A stretch of 64,000 nt of DNA from JAGNXB01 sp964471595 (GTDB taxonomy: Bacteria; Bacteroidota; Bacteroidia; Chitinophagales; Saprospiraceae): the NCBI GenBank assembly GCA_964471595.1, contig CAYYGN010000001.1:186001-250000 (forward strand). Reading direction: 5' to 3'. Within the stretch, counting starts at the first letter, position 1, and each line of letters starts with the position of its first letter. Positions 56,686-64,000 of the stretch are shown one piece after another. Both the position numbers and the translations under genes were made by a program. The notes under the pieces are model-generated. The model was not told where the DNA came from. It did no database searches and saw only the letters and a program-made list of their open reading frames with translations.

Positions 56686-57696
56686 TTAAAAATAGCGAGG
56701 GGTAACTACGCGGTCCACGCGGTATTGCATGTCGTAACCGAGCATGACTTCAAAACTGCCTCCTGCTTGTTGGCGAAGGGCGGTCAGTGTATAATCAAAA
56801 GCCAGTCCGAGCCGCAATCCGTTCTGAAAATGGTAAGCGCCCCAGATGTCCCCGGAATCGGCAGAACTGCTTCCGTCGGTCCAGGCTTCCAGAGCCGTCC
56901 GATAAGCAACGCCCAGCCAGAGCTTTTGGTGGATGAGGAAAGCCAAATCCAGGTCCGCTTCGGTAGGCGCAGCCACCTGTCCACGGGCGTTGCGGGCATC
57001 TCCGAACATCCCCACATTCTTCAACAGAAAGGAGGGCCGGAAAACCAGTGCAGAGCCCCGTAGCGGGAGGGCCAATCCGCCAAAAGCATAGTAATGCCGG
57101 AACAGCCCGGAAACGGGAACGTCATCCGGTTGGCCGGCATTCTTGTCTCTCAGATCATGGTTGACCAGATGGGGAGAACTGACACCGAGATACCAGGTAT
57201 TTGTGTGGTAATAGACACCGGCGCCAAAATTTGGCAGCCATTTCGAAGGCTGCGCATCCAGGTAGGTTTGGTCGGGTGTCTGGTCTTTGAATGAAAGCTT
57301 ATTCCAATCCGCCCGCCAATGCAGGAGCCCCGCCTGAAGGGAAATAGCCAGCTTACCGGGGCCGACCTTGAATCGGTAGGCATAAGCGAAATTGGCCTGG
57401 GAACTGGAAACAGGCCCTATTCGGTCGTGGATCAGGGAGAGGCCCAACCCTACCCTGTCATTGACCGGGCTATGGATTGTAAGGGTCTGCGTCACCGGCG
57501 CCCCATCAATACCCCACCATTGGCTGCGGTGGAGAAGATTGACCGACAGGTGTTCATAGCTACCGGCATAGGCCGGATTGAACACAAGGGTATTGAACAT
57601 GTATTTGGTGAACATGGCATCTTGTTGTGCGACCGCTTGTTGCGTCCACACCAGCAATGTCATCAACATACACGGTAGTAAAACTCGCTTGTTCAT
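56686..57696 (-). CDS. PorP/SprF-family outer-membrane protein (partner of the 57759 adhesin)
   Basis: A 336-aa protein with a signal peptide ending VAQQ and the family signature QDAMFTKYMFNTLVFNPAYAGS, then LLHRSQWWGIDGAPVTQTL. The C-terminus (EVMLGYDMQYRVDRVVTPRYF) ends in Phe, as expected for an outer-membrane barrel. It lies 62 bp downstream of the giant adhesin on the same strand, with a hairpin between them, and is probably its dedicated type IX secretion partner. It is diverged from the other SprF-like protein here, so the two pairs are not a recent duplication. Confidence 0.92.
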   Translation of the reverse strand: MNKRVLLPCMLMTLLVWTQQAVAQQDAMFTKYMFNTLVFNPAYAGSYEHLSVNLLHRSQWWGIDGAPVTQTLTIHSPVNDRVGLGLSLIHDRIGPVSSSQANFAYAYRFKVGPGKLAISLQAGLLHWRADWNKLSFKDQTPDQTYLDAQPSKWLPNFGAGVYYHTNTWYLGVSSPHLVNHDLRDKNAGQPDDVPVSGLFRHYYAFGGLALPLRGSALVFRPSFLLKNVGMFGDARNARGQVAAPTEADLDLAFLIHQKLWLGVAYRTALEAWTDGSSSADSGDIWGAYHFQNGLRLGLAFDYTLTALRQQAGGSFEVMLGYDMQYRVDRVVTPRYF

Positions 57697-57725
57697 CTTC
57701 CTGGATTAACTGGGTTGGGAAATGG

Positions 57726-57753
57726 GGGGTGCCGACCTCAAAGCCGGCACCCC
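57726..57753 (-). other. Intercistronic hairpin between adhesin and its SprF partner
   Basis: GGGGTGCCG (57726-57734) pairs perfectly with CGGCACCCC (57745-57753). It starts 5 bp after the adhesin stop and lacks a T-tract, so it is more likely an mRNA-stability or attenuating hairpin than a full terminator. Confidence 0.55.
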
Positions 57754-57758
57754 GTCCC

Positions 57759-60700
57759 TTATCGTTGGATCTGCACGTAACCCGTAAAGGTTTCGCCTTC
57801 TCCGTTGGTGATTACATAGAAGTAAGTACCATCCGGCACATCGTTGCCCTGCCAGCGTCCATCCCAACCTTTGTCATTGGAATAGCCTTTCATCCGGAAT
57901 ACCTGGTTCCCCCAACGGTTGAATATGGTTACCTCATTGTTGGGATAATCATCAATCCCGTCAATATGGAATTTGTCATTCACCAGGTCACCGTTGGGTG
58001 AAAATCCTGTATAGACCACGATCTTCCTGCATACCACTTCGACATGGACCACGGCGGTATCCGCACCGGATGCATTGGCAATATAGTATGTGAAGGAATC
58101 GATGGCCCCACAGAAACCAGAGAGCGGCAGATACCTGTAGATACCCGGTGCGATGACCGTGATGGTTCCATTGGCCGGAGGAACGAGCACACCACTACCA
58201 GTGAGCACACCGTTGAGGGTGTCGTTGAGCAGGACGTTGATATTCAGTGGGCGGTTTTCCAGCACTTTGGCGGAATCGTTGACGGCAATGGGCGGATCTC
58301 CTCCCATTCCTGCAGGAATCACGTGGACCACAACAATGGTGGTATCACAGGTGATCGCATCACAGATCACCAGGCAAGCCGTATCCGATCCTTCGGTCAC
58401 TCCGATAATCTCCAGGCACCACATTGAATCCACCAAGCCTATGGAGGCTGCCCCGTTGGATTCCGGACACAGGTCCGTCACGTTCAACGGGTTACCACTC
58501 AATTCTGCCAGAATCAGACAGTGGGTGGTGTCTTGTCCTGTTTCCAGCACATAGACCACCGTGTCGATGGTGGGAGGCACCACATGGACCACCAGAATAA
58601 CGGTGTCACATAGCCCATGATCATCACAGAACACCATGCAGGCCGTATCCGTACCTATCGCTTCACCGGTGATGATCAGACAGGAACTGTCACCTACCAG
58701 AGCGATATCGGCATGCCAACCGGAGGCTTCGGGACAAAGATTCTCAGCACTCACGATCACACCCGACAATCCGGTGGGCAGACACAGCGTGTCAGTAAAT
58801 CCAACCAGAATTTCGGTGTGCACGGTATCAGGCACGCCATTTTCGTCATCGCAGTTCACGGTAAGTTCATAGAGGTAAGTACAACCGTTGGCCGTGTTGG
58901 TCAACCGGATCGAATGGGAACCTACCGGAAGTGTCAACGCCGTGCCATGGCTGATTATCCATGGCTGAGCCAGCCAGGTCACAACAGGTACTCCCTGGAT
59001 ATCGGGGAATCCTATGGACATTGACCCATACTGTCCGTTCGCATGGCCGCCTTGAATGACGAGATGGAGCGGATCGATGTCCCAGTGGCCTTGCGGATCC
59101 CATGCATTCATGGTATCCACCATGGCCTTCAAGGAATAGACGGTAGCCGTCCGGACCTGTCCGTTGATCATCCAGGAAATCTGGTATGGTCCGTCAGGAT
59201 CTTTGGCGTGGAGTCCTGCATAGGAATAACGCCACAGACTATCCGAATCGCAGGGTGTCGTAATGCCGGCATAGGCCGTATCATTCAACCATACTTCGAA
59301 ACCGTCAAATTCCTCAGCCGGGATATCCAGGCAGATGTTGGCCGTCCCGAAGCAATCGGCAATGACCAGTGAATCGGGCCCGGAGTAAACTTCGGGACAT
59401 TCTCCGCACTGGACGGTAAGCCACAACGTATCCGTACACCCGGTAGCAATTTCGGTTATAACCAGGGTATGATGACCGGTATCAACGGCGATCAGGGTGC
59501 CGTTGGGAATCAACAGATCATTGAGGTTGATCGTGGCTTTGATAAAGGTATTGGTCTGTGTGATCCGGAGTGGTCCATATGAAGACACTTTGTCTCCACC
59601 AACAATGTTGACAATTCCGGCATCAATGAACCAATTACCATCCACATCAATGCTGTTCATCAAGGCCGTCAATTCGGCAAGATTCTGGAACTGACCGGAG
59701 TGGGGTACTCCGTTCACCAGCCATTCATCCAGCGAATAGGGACCGGCATTGCCGCCACCCGGAATCAGGGAGTAATTGTAGCCGTACAAGGAATCAAAAT
59801 CGCAACCGTCCACAATGCCCGTAAAGGGCTCTCCTTCCAGGGTGAAGGTGTAATTGCCAACCTGGTTGAGCGGAATGTCGAGACAATAGGTGGCGTCTCC
59901 ATCGCAATCCTGGATGTTGACCACCGCATGATTTTCCGATAATATGGGCGGACAATCGGGTTTGATCAGGATGATCATCCAGGTCGTGTCACACAAGCCG
60001 TTCAAAGAATCACATGCCACCACGCACAACACATCCTGCCCAGGCTCCAGACCTGCAGTATAAGTCAGACATCCGGTGACACCGTCCAAGGTCCAGTTAC
60101 CCAGTGTGGTTGAACCAGACAATTCTCCTCCACAGGATTGATAAGTGGTGCTGGCAGCATTCATGCAGGATTCCAACTCGGCACACATCTCGATTTCATG
60201 ATTGGCTTCTACCGTGGCATGGAGCGTATCCACTTCCGGGCATCCCGGTTTGGGGAGACATTCAACCACGATATAGGTCGTGTCACACAATCCATTAGCC
60301 TGGTCGCATGCGACTATACACAAGACGTCAATACCCGGTAAAGTGACGGCAACGAAGGTCATGCAACCCGTGTGGGCATCCAATTGCCATTCGCCCAATG
60401 CGGACGTACCCGACAATCCTCCGGCACAACCTTCATAAAGCGTCGTCGAATCCGACATGCAGTATTCCAGATGGGCACATGCCGTGACGGATCCCTCGGT
60501 ATACACCTGAACATGGATGGTGTCGGTGACCGGGCAAATCGAATCAGGATGACATTCCACCGTCACGATCAACGTGTCACCACAAATCTCGCCTGGTTCG
60601 TAAATCACGATCTCATGGGTTCCTTCCGGCAGGAAAATTTTGGTTTCCGTCGAGACAACTCCATAGTTGAATCCCAGTTCCGCATAAGAATTGGGGAATG

Positions 60701-63700
60701 CCAATTGCTTGATCAGCATTTTGCTGTAGGTTTTGGAATAATCTCCACCCACAATAAGGAGTTGCGTCGGGAATTGAACCCAATTTCCGGTTGGATCCCA
60801 AACATTCATGGAATCCACCAAGTCTTCCACATTTTGGAACAGACCCTGGAACTGTTGGCCATTGACCATCCAGGAGGTCAACTCGTAGGGACCCGCATAA
60901 CCCAGACCCAGCAAAGTATAGTAGGTATAGGCGATGACTGAGTCAAACTGGCAGCCGTCAATGAGTCCATCATAGGGTTCCCCGTTCCAAAGGATGGTGT
61001 ATTCATGATATTGGGTAAGAGGTATTTCCAGACAGACTTCTGCCGGTTCATCACAATCCGTAATAATTACAGTGAGCGAGTCCAGACTGGGCGGACACGG
61101 ATGGCACATATCAAGGACCTTGATATCGTTGAACGCCATGGTACACCCGTTCAAATCTGTGACGGTCACGGCATAGGATCCCGGTTCCAGATCCAGGAGA
61201 ATACCCGGATCATTGGTACCTGCAATATGGGCCCAATCAAACGTATAGGGGGAAGTTCCTCCAGTTACATTCAATGTGATCTGACCCAAGGTGTCGCAAT
61301 CGGCATCCCGAACCAGGATCTGGACTTCCAACTTGTCCGGTGCCACCACCTCAAAGCAATGGGTACCTGCCAGACAACCGTGTCCGTCAAAGACCACAAG
61401 ACAGTAGGAGCCCGGGGTTAATTCCCCATTTTCCACTACAGTGCCATTGGCATCCCTGATCTGTACGGAAGCGGGTGCCAGGAATCCTGGTGAAGGAACG
61501 AGTTGGTAGTCCAGGTATCCGTCGTGGCTGTCGTGACATTCCAACAGGAGAATCGAATCCGCTTCTATGTCCACTCCTTCCGTTTGGTTGTCCAAGAAGA
61601 AGGTGACAAATCCCGTACAGTCAGATACTGTATCCTGAACAAGCACGGTGTAGAAACCTGCCGGAAGGTCGGTACGAGTTGCACCAGGACCCCAGCTGAA
61701 GGTGTACTGACCTGAACCTCCCGTCACGTGGATCGTAGCATGACCGTTGTTGTTAAGACAGTCCGGATGCTTGTGAATCTCCGCTGTTACCACGAGAGAA
61801 TCATGACCTCCGATAACGACAGGAAGTATCGTGAAACATCCTGTGGATGGGTCTGTAGCCGTCACCGAATAAGTACCCGCCTTCAGATTGGTACGAACAG
61901 CGCCGGTCCCGTTATCCGACCACAAATATTCCAGATGCGGAGGAGCGAGCCGCGCATAGCCGTCATTGCCTTTGCACGTTTCGTCCCTGGTTTCTTCCAC
62001 TGTTACATCCGGCACTTCAGGTCCTTCCAGATTAATCTGGATTTTGATAAAGCAATCCGGATCATCCTTGTCCACAATGCGAATCTCATAAGTCCCGGCC
62101 ACCAGGCCAGTGGCCAAGTGGGTTGAACTGACAGGAGGTGTCCACTGGAATTGGTACAGGTCCGGATTCTGCTCAAGGACAATTTCAATACTTCCTTTTC
62201 CTCCTTCACAAGTCGGAGAAACAAGGAGAACCGTATCCACTACCGGTAAAATGCATTCACATTCATTCTCCAGAATGATCGGGTCAAACACCCGCTGACA
62301 TCCAGTGGCATCCACAACCGTCAGACTGTAGGTACCAGCCACCAATCCAGTCCTTACATTTTGTGTGGTCGGTACAGACGGATCCTCCCAGTGGAAGTGG
62401 AATGGCGGAGTTCCAACAACCACATTGGCTTCAATGGAACCCAGGGAATCGCAAGTCTGGTGGATGATGTTCAAATCTACTTCCAGACCATCAAGCACGG
62501 TGATCTTCTGGGATTGAATGGTCACATTTCCACAATCGTCTTCTGCCGTCCAAGTTCGAATAATGACATACTCACATTGACCGGAGATAATCTCCTCTTC
62601 AAATGTGGAAGAGACATTCGAATCACAATTGTCCTCGGCAGTCACATCCATGGGAATTTCGGGCACGGATTCACCTATGGCAAGATTTACCGTTACATCC
62701 GATGGAACTCCTGTGATGACCGGTGCATTGGAATCCTGAACAGTGATGGTTTGAGTATGGGTGGAAACATTGCCACAATCATCCGTTGCCGTCCAAGTTC
62801 TTGTGATGGTGTATTCCTGCGGACATGCCCCCGGAACGATGACTTCATCCAGTGAAAGCTGGATATCATCATCACAATTGTCAATAACGACGACCGGCCC
62901 AGCCGAAGGTACCGTCTGATCGCACTCCAAGGTCAGATCATCAGGCGCTTGGACAAATAGGGGTGGAACCGTATCCGTCAGCAACATGTAGATCGTAAAG
63001 GAATTTGTGTTGCCACAGTCATCGGTCGCGATCCATGTACACTCGAGCATCACATAATATCCATCCTGCAGACAATCTCCATCCGTTTTGACTTCGTGGA
63101 AGGTAATGGTCACATCTTCATCACAGTTGTCTTCCGCTTTGAAATCGTCGACATCGAATACATCCGTGAGTTTACAATCTATGACCAAGGTGTCTCCATC
63201 CATTACTCCCGTCAAATCCGGATGCATGGGTATCAATACAGGCGGAGTGGTATCAATAACTGTAATGGATTGCGTGGCAGTAGCCACATTACCACAATCG
63301 TCCTCCGCTGTCCAGGTCCGGATGATCGTATAAGCATCCGCACACTGACCCGGGATGATCTGATCGCTGAACTGCACATCCACATCGTCATCACAATCAT
63401 CCTCCGCTGTTACCACGGCTGGATCGGGAATGTCATCGCATTCTACCGTGACAGATGCCGGAACTCCAACAAGGACCGGTGGTGTTCCGTCGCCTACCGT
63501 GATCCGCTGTTCACCGGTTGCGGTGTTGCCACAGTTGTCCGTGGCCGTCCAACGACGGATCAATATATAGGCGCCCTCGCAAGTCCCGTCGATCTCTTCC
63601 TCTTCAAGCGTTACCGTCACTTGCAGATCGCAATTGTCCGTAGCGGTGACCACCGGAATCGGGGGCACTTCACCACCATCACAATCCGTCGTCACATCCG

Positions 63701-64000
63701 CCGGGATACCCGCCAGTACAGGCGCCTGCGTGTCGCGTACCGTGACCGATTGGGTAGCGGTGACGGCATTGCCGCAATCGTCCTCCGCTGTCCAGGTCCG
63801 GATGATCGTATAGGCGTCCGCACACTGACCGGGGATGATCTGTTCGCTGAACAGCACATCCACATCGTCATCACAGTCGTCATCCGCCATTACTACGGCC
63901 GCATCGGGAATGTCATCGCATTCAACCGTGACGGATGCCGGAACTCCAACAAGGACCGGTGGTGTACCGTCGCCTACCGTGATCCGCTGTTCACCGGTTG
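57759..64000 (-). CDS. Giant HYR/Ig-like repeat adhesin with gliding-motility C-terminal domain, 5' end outside the window
   Basis: At least 2079 residues; the frame is open to the right edge, so the start and signal peptide are missing (the ATG at 63890 is internal). The visible N-terminal part is built of HYR-like ~80-aa units (PPVLVGVPASVTVECDD, IIRTWTAEDDCGN, rich in Asp and Cys, possibly calcium-binding). SprB-like units follow (GGTSPYTFDW, VTVTDLNGC), then several ~200-aa units that repeat the CLDIPL...F..V..G C-D-S pattern, a stretch with CMVFCDDHGLCDTVILVVHV repeats, and a type B C-terminal domain (VYTGFSPNGDLVNDKF, FNRWGNQVFRM, GWDGRWQGNDVPDGTYFYVI). Exported by the type IX system; its SprF-like partner follows. 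Confidence 0.9.
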   Translation of the reverse strand, partial: TGEQRITVGDGTPPVLVGVPASVTVECDDIPDAAVVMADDDCDDDVDVLFSEQIIPGQCADAYTIIRTWTAEDDCGNAVTATQSVTVRDTQAPVLAGIPADVTTDCDGGEVPPIPVVTATDNCDLQVTVTLEEEEIDGTCEGAYILIRRWTATDNCGNTATGEQRITVGDGTPPVLVGVPASVTVECDDIPDPAVVTAEDDCDDDVDVQFSDQIIPGQCADAYTIIRTWTAEDDCGNVATATQSITVIDTTPPVLIPMHPDLTGVMDGDTLVIDCKLTDVFDVDDFKAEDNCDEDVTITFHEVKTDGDCLQDGYYVMLECTWIATDDCGNTNSFTIYMLLTDTVPPLFVQAPDDLTLECDQTVPSAGPVVVIDNCDDDIQLSLDEVIVPGACPQEYTITRTWTATDDCGNVSTHTQTITVQDSNAPVITGVPSDVTVNLAIGESVPEIPMDVTAEDNCDSNVSSTFEEEIISGQCEYVIIRTWTAEDDCGNVTIQSQKITVLDGLEVDLNIIHQTCDSLGSIEANVVVGTPPFHFHWEDPSVPTTQNVRTGLVAGTYSLTVVDATGCQRVFDPIILENECECILPVVDTVLLVSPTCEGGKGSIEIVLEQNPDLYQFQWTPPVSSTHLATGLVAGTYEIRIVDKDDPDCFIKIQINLEGPEVPDVTVEETRDETCKGNDGYARLAPPHLEYLWSDNGTGAVRTNLKAGTYSVTATDPSTGCFTILPVVIGGHDSLVVTAEIHKHPDCLNNNGHATIHVTGGSGQYTFSWGPGATRTDLPAGFYTVLVQDTVSDCTGFVTFFLDNQTEGVDIEADSILLLECHDSHDGYLDYQLVPSPGFLAPASVQIRDANGTVVENGELTPGSYCLVVFDGHGCLAGTHCFEVVAPDKLEVQILVRDADCDTLGQITLNVTGGTSPYTFDWAHIAGTNDPGILLDLEPGSYAVTVTDLNGCTMAFNDIKVLDMCHPCPPSLDSLTVIITDCDEPAEVCLEIPLTQYHEYTILWNGEPYDGLIDGCQFDSVIAYTYYTLLGLGYAGPYELTSWMVNGQQFQGLFQNVEDLVDSMNVWDPTGNWVQFPTQLLIVGGDYSKTYSKMLIKQLAFPNSYAELGFNYGVVSTETKIFLPEGTHEIVIYEPGEICGDTLIVTVECHPDSICPVTDTIHVQVYTEGSVTACAHLEYCMSDSTTLYEGCAGGLSGTSALGEWQLDAHTGCMTFVAVTLPGIDVLCIVACDQANGLCDTTYIVVECLPKPGCPEVDTLHATVEANHEIEMCAELESCMNAASTTYQSCGGELSGSTTLGNWTLDGVTGCLTYTAGLEPGQDVLCVVACDSLNGLCDTTWMIILIKPDCPPILSENHAVVNIQDCDGDATYCLDIPLNQVGNYTFTLEGEPFTGIVDGCDFDSLYGYNYSLIPGGGNAGPYSLDEWLVNGVPHSGQFQNLAELTALMNSIDVDGNWFIDAGIVNIVGGDKVSSYGPLRITQTNTFIKATINLNDLLIPNGTLIAVDTGHHTLVITEIATGCTDTLWLTVQCGECPEVYSGPDSLVIADCFGTANICLDIPAEEFDGFEVWLNDTAYAGITTPCDSDSLWRYSYAGLHAKDPDGPYQISWMINGQVRTATVYSLKAMVDTMNAWDPQGHWDIDPLHLVIQGGHANGQYGSMSIGFPDIQGVPVVTWLAQPWIISHGTALTLPVGSHSIRLTNTANGCTYLYELTVNCDDENGVPDTVHTEILVGFTDTLCLPTGLSGVIVSAENLCPEASGWHADIALVGDSSCLIITGEAIGTDTACMVFCDDHGLCDTVILVVHVVPPTIDTVVYVLETGQDTTHCLILAELSGNPLNVTDLCPESNGAASIGLVDSMWCLEIIGVTEGSDTACLVICDAITCDTTIVVVHVIPAGMGGDPPIAVNDSAKVLENRPLNINVLLNDTLNGVLTGSGVLVPPANGTITVIAPGIYRYLPLSGFCGAIDSFTYYIANASGADTAVVHVEVVCRKIVVYTGFSPNGDLVNDKFHIDGIDDYPNNEVTIFNRWGNQVFRMKGYSNDKGWDGRWQGNDVPDGTYFYVITNGEGETFTGYVQIQR
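63281..64000 (-). repeat. 480-bp near-identical internal duplication in the HYR adhesin
   Basis: The segment about 63281-63520 recurs at 63761-64000 with an offset of exactly 480 bp (160 codons, two HYR units). In the 60-bp blocks compared, 63301/63781 and 63421/63901 differ at 3 bases each. The second copy is cut by the window edge. Confidence 0.9.

Overview
The window comes from a member of the Bacteroidota, most likely a Saprospiria/Saprospiraceae-type gliding bacterium. Evidence seen in the sequence: three giant secreted proteins with gliding-motility-associated (type B) C-terminal sorting domains and SprB-like repeats; two PorP/SprF-family partners; type A C-terminal sorting domains on further secreted proteins; a TonB-dependent receptor with an N-terminal carboxypeptidase-regulatory-like domain; and several promoters fitting the Bacteroidota consensus TTTG-N19..22-TAnnTTTG. 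A run of exactly 100 N at 37439..37538 shows that this is a scaffolded draft or metagenome assembly.

Layout. 145..6352 (+): a TonB-dependent receptor followed by two tandem paralogous secreted alpha/beta-hydrolase-like proteins whose catalytic Ser position is Gly. 6434..8126 (-): rimM and mnmA, RNA-related housekeeping genes. 8312..25019 (+): a small hypothetical protein, a thioredoxin-fold lipoprotein, an unusual TIR-like/TPR/short-chain-dehydrogenase fusion, a bacterial alpha-2-macroglobulin lipoprotein with an intact thioester motif, Lon protease, and a secreted subtilisin-like protease.

25103..37620 is a CRISPR-Cas locus: a repeat-like element just upstream of cas6, then cas6-cas5-cas3-cas8-cas7-cas4-cas1-cas2 in tight order, a terminator, a short leader and 66 full 30-nt repeats. 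The array ends in a 129-bp tandem unit carrying a truncated repeat, which runs into the assembly gap. The gene set points to type I, probably I-B, with an unusual effector gene order.

37849..41066: a small HIRAN-domain protein, a KamA-like radical SAM enzyme without the lysine-binding Asp residues, and a translationally coupled marR-yceI operon with a palindrome inside its own promoter. 41205..64000 is devoted mainly to surface adhesion: a 1750-aa adhesin (-), sppA (+), and two adhesin plus PorP/SprF pairs that converge on a tRNA-Lys(TTT) gene at 56374..56446. The last adhesin runs off the right edge of the window and carries a recent 480-bp internal duplication.

In the cell, the surface genes would work through the type IX secretion system: SprF-like proteins support export and anchoring of their cognate adhesin, and type A sorting domains route the protease and hydrolase-like proteins. 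All function calls rest on motifs read by eye; no database search was run.
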